From Schistocephalus solidus (taxonomy: Eukaryota > Platyhelminthes > Cestoda > Diphyllobothriidea > Diphyllobothriidae), in assembly GCA_017591395.1 (NCBI GenBank), contig WEDG01001079.1, positions 55,430 to 119,429 of the forward strand: a stretch of 64,000 nt of DNA, in the 5' to 3' direction. This document shows positions 1 through 10,387 of this stretch, piece by piece. Both the position numbers and the translations under genes were made by a program. The notes under the pieces were generated by a model that worked only from the letters and a program-made list of their open reading frames with translations, ran no database searches and was not told the DNA's origin. Position 1 is the stretch's first letter. The number at the start of each line of letters is the position of its first letter.

Positions 1-1551
1 GAAAGCCAATGGCTGCAACTGGTTATTCACCTGTTGATGTAAGACTGCGCCGACAGCACTGTTGGAAGCGTCAGTGGTCAAAATCAACTGCGTAGAAGCG
101 TCAGAGTTGAGGTGGTGCAGCATGGTCGCATCAGCGAGTGCCTTCTTGGCTGCCTCAAAAGCTGAGTGAGCTGCCGGTGAAAGTTCAATCGGCTTGCCTT
201 TCGACTTCAAAAGATCAGTCAATGGAGCCAGTATTGTCGCACAGTTGGGAATGAAACGTCGGTAATAATTGACAAGTCTAATGAAACGTCGCAGTTGTGT
301 GAGGGTCTTCGGAGACGGAAAAGATAAAACGCTTTGCACCTTCTCTGAAAGTGGTGTGATTCCATGCTGATCGACGTGATGACCAAGGAAATCAAGAGAA
401 GGAACGCCAAAAAAACATTTGTCAACGTTTAATTGCAAACCATGTTGCTGGAAACGATCGAACACTTGACGCAAGTGTGATGCATGTTCCGCTGGCGAAG
501 AACTTGCGACGAGTATGTCATCAATATAGACAAAGGTAAACGAAAGACCGCGCAAGACCTCATCAATAAACCGCTGAAAGGATTGGGCGGCGTTACACAA
601 ACCGAAAGGCATGCGGAGAAATTCGAACAAGCCAAAAGGCGTTGTGATGGCGGTCTTGGGGATGTCTTCCTCAGCGACCGGTATTTGATGATATGCTCTC
701 ACAAGGTCGATCTTGGAGAAAGTAGTCTTTCTAGCCAACATGTGAGAAAAATCGTGAATATGATGAATGGGATACTGATTGGGGACAGTTGCTCTGTTCA
801 AAGCACGATAATCCCCACATGGCCTCCAATCATCGACTGATTTCTTGGGGACCATGTGCAGAGGAGAGGCCCATGGACTGGAAGAAGGGCGAATAATCCC
901 CAAATTTTGCATGTGTTCGAACTCACTTCTAGCCACCCGCAACTTTTCTGGATGAAGTCTGCGTGGGTGGGCATGAACGGGTTGTCCTGTGGTAACTATG
1001 TGATGCCGAACTGTGTGCTGAACTTTTTCGGTAAACTGACAAGGTTTAGTGAGGGACGGATAGTCCTTCAAAATGTCAGCAAATGGCGAACTTGGAATAG
1101 TCAAGTGTATGCCAACTGAAGGTTCAGAGGTGACCGTACTGATGGTGAAAAGTCTGGTTGTAATATCAATGAGTCGACGATGCTTCAAATCAACTGAAAG
1201 GCCAAAATGTGAGAGGAAATCGGCTCCCATTATCGGTGACTGGACGTCGGCTAGGATAAAGACCCATTGGAAACATCGCCTTAGACCAAGATTAAGAGTT
1301 AGGGACTGTTGTCCGAATGTGTGGATGACGGTGTTGTTAGCAACCTGCAATGAGAACTGTGAAGGCTTGAGGTGGTGACGCCTAGGAGGCGGGATAACAC
1401 TAATCTCAGCACCGGTATCAACAAGAAAACGGAGACCACTCGACTTATCGGTGATGTAGAAGAGGCAACCGGGTCGCGGTTGGCCAGCAGCAGTCGTCGC
1501 CATTACTGGCTGGCGTTGTCGTTTAACTGTTGCGGCTTCTGTGGGAATTTG
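1..1551 (-). CDS. pol: Gypsy Pol polyprotein: aspartic protease, reverse transcriptase, start of RNase H (partial)
   Basis: One open minus-strand frame runs to the window edge. A conventional ATG lies at 1503-1501, but the frame is open further upstream and overlaps the end of gag, as is usual when Pol is made by frameshifting. In order: the retropepsin motif [13 protein letters not shown] near 1435-1395; the RT domain with [17 protein letters not shown] (about 855-805), [15 protein letters not shown], a [16 protein letters not shown] block and the catalytic YIDD at 528-517; the thumb motif NYYRRFIPN near 270-240; and the RNase H start with [14 protein letters not shown] near 90-45. No stop was seen between protease and edge, and protease and RT share the frame. 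The product copies the element's RNA into DNA in cytoplasmic particles. Integrase is outside the window. Confidence 0.88.
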
Positions 1552-2457
1552 CACGGCGGAATACACTTGCGTGCTTTCACGCCATAGGTATGATGGTACC
1601 AGCACACGGTCTGTGGCTGCCATTCCCGTGATTTGGACCATCGACTTTGATATGGTTGACGACTATTTGACTGGAGATTGTTGATGATAGAACACATGTT
1701 GCTGACTTGCGTGCATAAAAGGCGTACGGTATCCTTTAAATCTTCACAATCACTGCTACGCACGATATTTGATGCTTGCGAAAGGTCAGATGATGATGTG
1801 GTTCGTCGATAGGCACTACAGCACATAGGGAGGGTCACGTTCTGACTTTGGAGTGCCTTGATGAGCAGGAGTGTCAATATTATCAGATCTGGAAGTGGAC
1901 ACCGATGTCTGTTGAAGACTAAAACATGCGGTACCGCTTGGGTAGCATTCCATTATTCTGTCTGCATGAGTGGCTAGTTTATCCAATGAGGTGCTCGTGT
2001 CGAGCATAGCCAATACCTGCTGCATGGGCAGGGGAAGCTTATCAAGCCAGATCTGTCGGAAAATTGTATCATCCATATGACGACCAGCAAGCAAAGAACG
2101 CATGTGTCGCATAAGTTGGGAAGGTGTTTGATCGCCAAGTTCGACTTGCGTGAAAAGCTCACGCAGCATTCGGTTGGCCGACTTGGCCACACGATTAATT
2201 ACAGCATCCTTCAACTGGGTGTATGGCTCCTCAACAGGGATCGGATCAAGGAGGTCTTCGACGTCAACGGCAACATCGAAGGGAAGTGATTGCACTACGT
2301 ATGAATAACGCGTGCGTTCACTGGTGATACGGCGTGTCGAGAAAACTGCCTCGATCTGCCTAAACCATACGCGAGGGTTGCTTGGCGTAAATGGGGGCAA
2401 TTTGAAAGAGAGGCTATGGACGTCAAGAGAGTCTGCGTTAGTCTCATTATCCGTCAT
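1503..2457 (-). pseudogene. gag: Gypsy Gag with CHCC zinc box, broken by one frameshift
   Basis: The likely start is the ATG at 2457-2455 (MTDNETNADS), because the longer open frame upstream of it is made from the LTR and primer site. Frame 1 runs 2457-1816 and encodes a capsid-like protein with the segment LPPFTPSNPRVWFRQIEAVF and a QLMRHMRSLLAGRHMDDTI block. It stops at 1816. A second frame, 1877-1503, carries the rest, ending in a Cys/His box [14 protein letters not shown] followed by PPC. A gag normally contains its zinc box in one frame, so the switch between 1877 and 1816 looks like a small indel, unless the element frameshifts here. The zinc-box frame then overlaps pol by about 50 nt in another frame, which is a normal gag-pol arrangement. 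The product packages the element's RNA. Confidence 0.78.
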
Positions 2458-2488
2458 AGTAACTGATATGGTGCGTAATGATAGAAAA

Positions 2489-2500
2489 GCGGGGTCACCA
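2489..2500 (-). other. Primer-binding site, tRNA-Trp type
   Basis: The minus strand reads TGGTGACCCCGC just downstream of the LTR end and upstream of gag. It is complementary to the usual 3' end of tRNA-Trp (including CCA). It sits four bases after the LTR's terminal ACA. Confidence 0.75.
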
Positions 2501-2504
2501 ATTT

Positions 2505-2932
2505 TGTAGTGTAGACGAGGGTCGAAACTGCTAAGAACCGAGGTGTACAAAATAAATTAACGCTAAGTGGAGAATTGTGTCTAAACTACAAACGACAAAA
2601 GGACGGCAAAAATGTCAGAGGATTGTTAAAATGCAGACTCACGAAAAACGCAGCTTCTAGATAGCGAGTGTTGTTGAGGATTGTAATGAACTCTGAACTA
2701 GATCCAGAAAGCTATACATCAAGGATGAAGAGCAGAGTCGGGAGTTCGATTGAGACGGCGATCAGTAGAATGCAATCGAGAAATGAAGATCAATCATTGC
2801 AATTGACTGAAAGTAATTGAGAGAGATCAGTACAATCAAGATAGCAGCGGTGACATGCAGCAGCGAAAACAGAAGACGTCCAACATGCCGGTTGAAGCTG
2901 GCTGTTGTTTTTTTATTTAGCACACTAAAACA
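2505..2932 (-). repeat. 5' long terminal repeat of the Gypsy element
   Basis: The boundaries were inferred: on the minus strand the segment begins TGTTTTAGTG and ends CACTACA, giving the expected TG...CA ends, and it lies directly before the primer-binding site. Length is about 428 bp. An A-rich stretch follows the start. The partner LTR is outside the window, so the outer boundary (2932) is not confirmed by repeat comparison. Confidence 0.6.
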
Positions 2933-2997
2933 AGCGATCATTAAGATTCAGGTGACCAATAAAGATACAAAGATGTAAATTGTACAAATACCTACAA

Positions 2998-4730
2998 TAC
3001 CGCACTTAATTTTAACTTACAAATAGGGTTATCAATGGCCCATGCCTATTTCCCTCAATAAAATGAATTGAATGTAATTGAATTGCTCGTCTCCAAGCGT
3101 TTGATTTTTTGGCCAATAATTTGTGCCTGAAGTCAGAACTCAACGAAATAAGTTGATATTGGATCACATATTGTCTGTGTTCACCGGAATCAGCCAAGAG
3201 GTGTTGAGAGACATTGTGATCGTCATGCACACAACAATCGATATCGGAATCTTAGCAAATTAGCTAACGCAGCTTCCTTTGGAATCCTGCGTAACCCGCC
3301 TCCTACGGGGCTTCAGAAAACCATCTCTCGCTAGGAAAGGAGTCGACATCAGAAAGAAACGGAGAACATTGGTGCAAACTTCGAATTCGGATTCAAATTT
3401 TCGACCTCCGTGGCTCTTTAACTTTTTTGGTATGTTGATCGACTGGACACTGTTGCAACCTTGAGATGCCAATATTCCACTTTGTGCATGCGATGCCGTC
3501 ATCATCAGACGGCCATTCTGCACCCTTAAAGGGAATAAAGAAGTTCACACTCTGTCTCATTTTCGCCACCAGTTCTCCTGGCACTATCAAATCAACAAAG
3601 ATCAGGCTCAACGCTTATTCATTTCAATTCGCACCTGTGAAATACATTTTCAGTTGAGTTCAGTGTATTTGAGGAAAATAGGCTAACGTCTTTGAACTCC
3701 CTATTTGTTACATAAAATCTCAGGAATAAGAAGCAATGTAAAGAAGTTACAGGCAAGTGAATGCAGGCAGATTTAAGTAGTACACTGGTATTGTTAAGGT
3801 TAAGTAGTCATATAGTGTTCTCGGTGCTGCAACATATGTATTTAAAGCCGATGTTTGAATTTATCCACAGACTAGGACATTACAATCGTCTCAGATAGGT
3901 TATTGCCCGGTTCCACGACACGGTTGGTGAAAAAATACTTCCTCACATCCAATCTTTCTTGAGGCACACGTAGTTTGAATTGATGACCTCGGAGATTAGT
4001 CGTAGTGGAAAGTCGGAAAACGTCATCACACAGGAGGGCGCAGCCCATGCCATGCATGATACGGAAGGTTTGTATCAAGTCTCCGCGCAACTCTCTATAA
4101 CGCAGATGATAGGCGGATCTCATATGGCAGTTCCCCTTGACCTCTTACTAATTTTGTGGCTCGCCGCTGCACCCTTTCGAGCATATTGTAGTCCTGCTGG
4201 GTCCACAGTCACCAGGTTTGGATCGCATATTAAAGATGTGGCCTTACAAACGTACCAAAGACTTTAGAAAAGCAGTCTTCATTGAAAACTTTAGATGCCT
4301 GCTTGATAGCGTACAGCATTGAATTGGTGGATTTATCCCCCTTTGCAACATTGCGTAGAAGGCTTCAGGTTGTCTGTTATCCAGACGCCGAAATTCTTCT
4401 GTGTTTCAGACTTAATAATAATAATAAATTGTATATTTAAGGCCCAGAGGGCTTCATCATTACAAACTTAGTACCGTGGTTTTAAATAAATACAAAGTGG
4501 ATAATTGCTGCACTATGTGAGCAGCCATATTAACAGCAGAAATGAACAATATGGCAGGCATGCCAGATTCAGAACGATTTGCCATTTTTAAAACAATAGT
4601 CAACAATCTTTAAAATAAACGGTGAACTAGAAAAGAAGCAGTAAAAAAACTCCTACGGTTAAATCGGAGGCGGAGTTCGGCGAGCCGCCAATTTAAAAAA
4701 AATAGGAGAAAAAAACTGCTTCACTAAAAA
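2998..4730. repeat. Left arm of large inverted duplication
   Basis: This 1733-bp segment recurs, reverse-complemented and almost base for base, at 8655-10387. Outer matching starts at ATACCGC (2998) and inner matching ends at CTGCTTCACTAAAAA (4730). The arm is a mosaic: the 3' tail of a LINE (about 3000-3075), a stretch of unknown origin (3080-3650), and the C-terminal RT region and tail of another CR1-like LINE (about 3660-4420, minus), then an AT-rich segment with a short TAA run (4411-4424). Short open frames inside it are the same in both arms and are not believed to be genes. Confidence 0.92.
3660..4420 (-). pseudogene. CR1-like LINE reverse transcriptase, C-terminal fragment (left arm copy)
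   Basis: The minus strand encodes RSAYHLRYRELRGDLIQTF, then FKLRVPQERLDVRKYFF and NRVVEPGNNL at 4123-3872. The same C-terminal pattern (R-x-GDLIQT, then FF-x-x-RVV-x-x-WN-x-LP) is seen in the other CR1-like LINE copies here, at 10323-10637, 19740-19960 and 20960-21050. Upstream parts (4400-4130) are recognisable but full of stops. The element ends with a tail near 3660. Only the last part of ORF2 is present, which is typical 5' truncation. Confidence 0.75.
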
Positions 4731-5100
4731 TTAATATCTAAATACAATGGGATAGTATTGTGATGTTGCTGTCAACGCATGAGGGTTTGGAACGCTCCTT
4801 GTCGGGTGAGAGATAATATAGCAGTCAGAGCTACTGTTTATAAACACCAGTGGAGGTGAGAAAGGACGAACTCATCGTAGACAACATTGTCGAAACGAAG
4901 AGGGGACAGTAGAGGTCACGAGCTCATCATCGAGATGCGACCTTGCTGACTGCATAGTCCATCACCAAAGAGTCAAAACCATCAGAACCCGCCTCGATCA
5001 TCAATAGAACCTGGAGACTATCGTCAGGGTTGCAAATTCGGAGGAAAGTATCAAGGTTGTCAAAGACTTGGTAATGCTAGTTTAAAAGGAGGGGGGAAAA
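4731..5100. other. LINE 3' flank inside the inverted duplication, no gene seen
   Basis: Non-coding sequence between the left arm and the LINE ORF2 remnant. It may include the 3' untranslated region of the minus-strand LINE at 5178-7546. No motif was recognised. Confidence 0.4.
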
Positions 5101-5177
5101 AAGTAAATGCAAATATTGACTCTGCAGAGGATGATGGAAATATCATAAGAGACAAATATAATATAAATGGAGCTGCC

Positions 5178-7546
5178 TCAAATGCCATGAGGACCCTTTT
5201 CAAAATCCAAAAGTTGCGAGTTTGGGAAGGAAACAGACAATAAGGACTTCATATCTTCTGAAGTTAAATGTTTGCGTAATTTGATTTTTAAAATAGCTAA
5301 TGTAGACGACAACCTAATTTGCAGGGGAAGATTATTCCATATAAAAGCATATTTGGAGGCAAAAAACTGAGACCGGTTAGTTGTGGAGCTAAGGGGTGGT
5401 GAAATGATCATGGAGGAATTACGAGTGGCATAGGGTCGACCTACCGGAGTGAGAGCGTTAATACGTGGAAGATTTGGGCTAGAATTAACGCGAAAACGGA
5501 AGCAGAGACCGGCTTCGAGTCTTCTAACCCACAGAAATTTAATGTTTGCTAACTGGCATCTATCCGTATAAGAGATACTGGATCCAGGAAGAGAAAATAG
5601 TCTTCGAGTAAAAACCCTCTGAACTTTTTAAATCTAACTGCGGTCAGAGGTGTTCATCAGCCCAAAGAGGGGACAGCAGTATTCTGAGGATAGGAAGAAC
5701 AACCATGCGGTATAGGTTTAACTTTATTTCCGGAAGGAAGAAATTATGTGATATAAAACCACATATCTGTGCAGCCTTTGCAGAAATTTGATCTGCATGA
5801 GGCGATAATGCTAGCTTATTCGTGTAGCTAAGACCGAAGTCTTTTATGATTGATCGTTCTAAAAGTGTACTATTTTTGAAATACTAGGGGTCCAGGAAGC
5901 TTGGCGGGGCCAAAACACATGAAACTGCTCTTGGATGGAGAAAATCCCATCTGCCAAGTACAGCTCCAACGTGAGAGCATAAGTAGCTCAGTGTTGATTT
6001 TGTCAACGCAACTATTTGCAGTGTCTTTAGGAAATGAATAAATGCACTTGAGATCGTCAGCGTAAACGAAATTTTGTGAATTTGTGAGTAAAACTGAAAT
6101 TTCGTTTATGTACAGAATGAAGAGAAGGGGACCTAGAACCGTGCCTTGAAAAACGCCACTCGTGATTTGCTGAGGCGTCGAATAGCTATTACCTACGAAG
6201 ACCTTCTGGCTGCGGTTAGACAAGTAGGAACCAATGAAGTCAAGGAGAGGAGGCCGGATGCCGAGGGCTTCCAGTTACACCAGAAGACGTCTGTGCGGTA
6301 CCTTGTCAAAGGCTTTGCTCAGGTCAAAGTAGATCACAACCACTGACTGCTGCTCATTAGGAAGGGAAGTGAAGAGGTTAAATAAAGCTAAGTGACACAC
6401 TTTGCACGATCTCCCAGGTAGAAAACCATATTGCGAGTCGTTTAAGAGCTTATTTTCTAGGCAAAAGTCAAGAATGTGATTTAAAAATAATTTTTCAAGA
6501 AGTTTTGCTAGAGCCGGGGTTTTGTGAACGTCTCGATAATTATTTAAGTCTGAACGAGATCTCGACTTGAAGACAGGAAGAATAATCGATGCCTTCCATG
6601 AGTCAGGAAATAATCCGTTAAGAAGATAAACTGAGAATATATGGCTAAGCAATCGGGGGAAGCTCGGCACTCTCTTAATAACTGAGTTTGGAATACCGTC
6701 AGTCCCCGAAGAGTGCGAGCTTTTTAGACGAATTATTTGCTTATGAATTAGTCCTAAGGAGAAATCAATAGTGCTGATAACATTCAATGAGGATGCCTGA
6801 AACGTCGAAACTGGTTCAGATTCCATCGTAAGATGATTTTCAAAGAACGCACTAAAAAGTTCTGCCTTCTCAGAGTCTTCGAGTACGAAGTTCTTGTCTT
6901 CGTTTAGTAATGGAGGAATTTCATAACCTCGTTTAGAGGAGGATCGACGGCGGAACAGTTGAGCAACAGATTTTGCAGAGTTTAGCTCACTGAGTGTGCA
7001 AGATTCCCTCTGTATGTCACCTGTAAGACGAATCTTAGAGGCTAATTTAAAAATCTCTGTGATCCTTAGATGTACATATAATGAACTAGTATATTGATAT
7101 TTCAACTGCTTCCTCAATTTCTTTAGTCGTGGCAAAAGAAAGTGAGGAACGGTGGATTCCGAGACGTAAGGCTTGACTATTTTGGTTGGCACAAGATCCA
7201 GAATGTTATTTGAAACGACTGACATGAAGTCACAAAGACTTGCTGCGACGTTCATGGAGGAGAGATGCTGCCAGTCCAATGAGTCAAAAAAGTTACTAAT
7301 TAAGCTCATATCTGCGAGGTCAAAAGCATAATAGGTACGAACGGCATTAGCCTTTTTCGATGAAACAATCGGAAGGCAACAGTGAATTAGTGTATGGTCA
7401 CTTTGGAAGAGGCCCTGCTTAAAATAAATGAAGAGGGTGGCAGTGTCGTTTGTGAAAATCAGGTCTAAAATATGCTTGTCTCTCGTTGAAGAACGGACAA
7501 GCTGGGACCAAATTGGCGCTTGTTTGAAATTGGTTTCGAATTTCAA
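5178..7546 (-). pseudogene. CR1/Jockey-superfamily LINE ORF2: end of endonuclease plus reverse transcriptase, near-intact but broken
   Basis: Minus strand 7546-6275 is one long open frame of 423 codons. It starts inside the endonuclease domain (DKHILDLIFTND, then SDHTLIHC) and runs into the RT domain: SSHSSGTDGIPNSVIKR, then LLEKLFLNHIL, QYGFLPGRSC and the FDLSKAFDKVPHRRLL block. The frame then shifts. 6223-5870 continues with GVFQGTVLGPLLFILYINE and the catalytic YADD in NFVYADDLKC (about 6080-6045). More stops follow, and 5411-5178 encodes the tail (FFASKYAFIWNNLPLQIRL). Such proteins nick target DNA and copy the element's RNA in the nucleus. The N-terminal endonuclease half is missing, and the ORF1 found upstream (7824-8552) points the opposite way. 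Confidence 0.85.
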
Positions 7547-7823
7547 GTACCTCGAGCCTACGAGTTTTTAGTCTCTACCTCAGTGTAGAAGACACGGTGT
7601 TGGAAAATCTATTAAAGAATTGTCTTTATATTCCTCTGAGTTTGTAAATTGCAACTTGGACCCTCGATCTTTGCTGCTTTCTGAAACTCACGCAGGCTGT
7701 GTGATCCCTGCATCTGCTCTCAATCGTGGAAGGGACTCAAACCAAAGGCTGAGTCCTTAGATTTTCAAATTCTTATTGTTGAAAACTCAGCTGACTCTCT
7801 GTTAATTTTGTGGTAATTATAAC

Positions 7824-8552
7824 ATGCAAAACTCAAGTTCCATAAGTTTATTGTCACAAAAAATTGGTCCACGACCAAGCTGCTTGGGACCGTCTCTCGG
7901 CGCCTCTACCCACTCGGCCATATTGGCAGAGGATCTTGTTAAGCAAGTTAATGGACAAGCGGAAAACAATTTTAACTATCGTTATTCTGCTATTTGTTCA
8001 CCTCCCGCTAAACGGGGTAAAAGTTCAGTAAGCTTGACTAATGTAGCTTATGAAGACGAAACATGTATGGGGTGTTTCAGCCTCCAGCAGAAATTCTCAG
8101 GGATGGAGCAGGAAATAAGGAATCTAAGACAAGAAATAGATAACTTAAAAAAATCTATATCTTGCCCAACTGCTAAAAAAGCTCCTGTTCGTAATAAACC
8201 TACAACAAAGCAAAATTCGTATTCATTTATAGCTTCTTCAAGCTTACATAAAAGTCACATTAAACATATCGCGACTGCTGGACCCGGTAAACCAGAGGAA
8301 ATTTCGCTACTTCCGAAGGGAGCCCCATCTAGTCCTTGCACCACTCTACCGGTACTTAGTTCGGGAAGCATCAGCACTAATCTGGCTTTACCGCCCATCG
8401 CTACATCACTGGTAGACGTTGCACCAACATGCGATGTTGAAGAGGTTGGCGAGTTTGTAAAGCCAAAGAAGAAAAGGTATAAGAAAAACAAGTCATGCAG
8501 CGAAATGTCCTCTGGTTTACCGGGTCCAACAGTCGCGATATGTTTAATGTGA
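7824..8552 (+). CDS. LINE ORF1-like protein, inverted relative to its ORF2 (probably not functional)
   Basis: An open frame of 242 codons. Residues about 78-112 hold a C-x2-C pair (ETCMGCFSLQQ) followed by a heptad-like segment (MEQEIRNLRQEIDNLKKSI), a probable short coiled coil. The rest is low in recognisable structure, with a lysine-rich stretch near the end (KPKKKRYKKNK). A homologous segment (EACTTCSERL, then LEKDIKGLKMKVDNLKK) occurs at 15807-16232, directly upstream of another CR1-like LINE ORF2, so I read this as a LINE ORF1 (nucleic-acid-binding chaperone role). The last codons (after about 8497) come from an inverted copy of its own middle, so the natural C-terminus is lost. Confidence 0.6.
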   Translation: MQNSSSISLLSQKIGPRPSCLGPSLGASTHSAILAEDLVKQVNGQAENNFNYRYSAICSPPAKRGKSSVSLTNVAYEDETCMGCFSLQQKFSGMEQEIRNLRQEIDNLKKSISCPTAKKAPVRNKPTTKQNSYSFIASSSLHKSHIKHIATAGPGKPEEISLLPKGAPSSPCTTLPVLSSGSISTNLALPPIATSLVDVAPTCDVEEVGEFVKPKKKRYKKNKSCSEMSSGLPGPTVAICLM

Positions 8553-8659
8553 CTTTTATGTAAGCTTGAAGAAGCTTTAATTGAATACGAATTTTGCTTT
8601 GTTGTAGGTTTATTACGAACAGGAGCTTTTTTAGCAGTTGGGCAAGATATAGATTTTTT
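8148..8659. repeat. Short inverted repeat (two 163-bp arms, 186-bp loop)
   Basis: 8148-8310 is repeated in reverse complement at 8497-8659, with few differences (for example GAGGAAATTTCGCTAC against GAGGACATTTCGCTGC). Both arms come from the LINE ORF1. As a result the end of the plus-strand frame and a minus-strand frame at 8491-8255 encode nearly the same peptide (SSGLPGP.VAICLM). The right arm abuts the inner end of the large right arm at 8655. Confidence 0.9.
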
Positions 8660-10387
8660 AGTGAAGCAGTTTTTTTCTCCTATTTTTTTAAATTGGCGGC
8701 TCGCCGAACTCCGCCTCCGATTTAACCGTAGGAGTTTTTTACTGCTTCTTTTCTAGTTCACCGTTTATTTTAAAGATTGTGGACTATTGTTTTAAAAATG
8801 GCAAATCGTTCTGAATCTGACATGCCTACCATATTGTTCATTTCTGCTGTTAATATGGCTGCTCACATAGTGCAGCAATTATCAACTTTGTATTTATTTA
8901 AACCACGGTACTAAGTTTGTAATGATGGGGCCCTCTGGGCCTTAAATATACAATTTATTATTATTATTAAGTCTGAAACACAGAAGAATTTCGGCGTCTG
9001 GATAACAGACAACCTGAAGCCTTCTACGCAATGTTGCAAAGGGGGATAAATCCACCAATTCAATGCTGTACGCTATCAAGCAGGTATCTAAAGTTTTCAA
9101 TGAAGACTGCTTTTCTAAAGTCTTTGGTACGTTTGTAAGGCCACATCTTTAATATGCGATCCAAACCTGGTGACTGTGGACCCAGCAGGACTACAATATG
9201 CTCGAAAGGGTGCAGCGGCGAGCCACAAAATTAGTAAGAGGTCAAGGGGAACTGTCATATGAGATCCGCCTATCATCTGCGTTATAGAGAGTTGCGCGGA
9301 GACTTGATACAAACCTTCCGTATCATGCATGGCATGGGCTGCGCCCTCCTGTGTGATGACGTTTTTCCGACTTTCCACTACGACTAATCTCCGAGGTCAT
9401 CAATTCAAACTACGTGTGCCTCAAGAAAGATTGGATGTGAGGAAGTATTTTTCACCAACCGTGTCGTGGAACCGGGCAATAACCTATCTGAGACGATTGT
9501 AATGTCCTAGTCTGTGGATAAATTCAAACATCGGCTTTTAAATACATATGTTGCAGCACCGAGAACACTATATGACTACTTAACCTTAACAATACCAGTG
9601 TACTACTTAAATCTGCCTGCATTCACTTGACTGTAACTTCTTTACATTGCTTCTTATTCCTGAGATTTTATGTAACAAATAGGGAGTTCAAAGACGTTAG
9701 CCTATTTTCCTCAAATACACTGAACTCAACTGAAAATGTATTTCACAGGTGCGAATTGAAATGAATAAGCGTTGAGCCTGATCTTTGTTGATTTGATAGT
9801 GCCAGGAGAACTGGTGGCGAAAATGAGACAGAGTGTGAACTTCTTTATTCCCTTTAAGGGTGCAGAATGGCCGTCTGATGATGACGGCATCGCATGCACA
9901 AAGTGGAATATTGGCATCTCAAGGTTGCAACAGTGTCCAGTCGATCAACATACCAAAAAAGTTAAAGAGCCACGGAGGTCGAAAATTTGAATCCGAATTC
10001 GAAGTTTGCACCAATGTTTCTCCGTTTCTTTCTGATGTCGACTCCTTTCCTAGCGAGAGATGGTTTTCTGAAGCCCGTAGGAGGCGGGTTACGCAGGATT
10101 CCAAAGGAAGCTGCGTTAGCTAATTTGCTAAGATTCCGATATCGATTGTTGTGTGCATGACGATCACAATGTCTCTCAACACCTCTTGGCTGATTCCGGT
10201 GAATACAGACAATATGTGATCCAATATCAACTTATTTCGTTGAGTTCTGACTTCAGGCACAAATTATTGGCCAAAAAATCAAACGCTTGGAGACGAGCAA
10301 TTCAATTACATTCAATTCAGTTTTATTGAGGGAAATAGGCATGGGCCATTGATAACCCTATTTGTAAGTTAAAATTAAGTGCGGTAT
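8655..10387. repeat. Right arm of large inverted duplication
   Basis: Reverse complement of 2998-4730, of equal length. I saw only scattered differences by eye (for example GGACTATTG against GACTATTG around 8779, and local changes near 9630 and 10020). Its outer end lies inside the 3' tail of the CR1-like LINE at 10300-11765, whose sequence continues unbroken across 10387. The right arm therefore has natural continuity outside, while the left arm ends abruptly at 2998. Confidence 0.92.
8965..9700 (+). pseudogene. CR1-like LINE reverse transcriptase, C-terminal fragment (right arm copy)
   Basis: Mirror copy of the fragment at 3660-4420. It shows the same RSAYHLRYRELRGDLIQTF segment (about 9258-9315) and ends in the same LINE tail near 9735. 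A one-base difference near 9450 (CACCAACCG context) breaks the frame that is open in the left copy. Confidence 0.72.

Larger units (their letters stand above)
1..2932 (-). mobile_element. Ty3/Gypsy LTR retrotransposon, CsRn1-like, 5' part (runs off left edge)
   Basis: Read on the minus strand, the order is LTR (2932-2505), a primer-binding site matching the 3' end of tRNA-Trp (2500-2489), gag (from 2457), an overlapping pol with aspartic protease and reverse transcriptase, and the start of RNase H at the window edge. A tRNA-Trp primer together with a gag box of the form C-H-C-C instead of C-C-H-C is known for the CsRn1 clade of Gypsy elements, first described in the fluke Clonorchis. The rest of pol (RNase H, integrase) and the 3' LTR lie beyond position 1. 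pol looks intact through this part; gag carries one apparent frameshift, so the copy is fairly young but probably not fully functional. Confidence 0.88.

Noticed and set aside
3393..3657. Small open frames identical in both inverted arms (for example at 3466-3657 and 9726-9917)
   Set aside because: They exist twice only because the DNA is duplicated. They lack domains, overlap on opposite strands, and lie among LINE fragments.
2998..10387. Large DNA transposon with long terminal inverted repeats
   Set aside because: The arms are mosaics of several LINE fragments, no transposase is encoded between them, and one arm runs into flanking LINE sequence.
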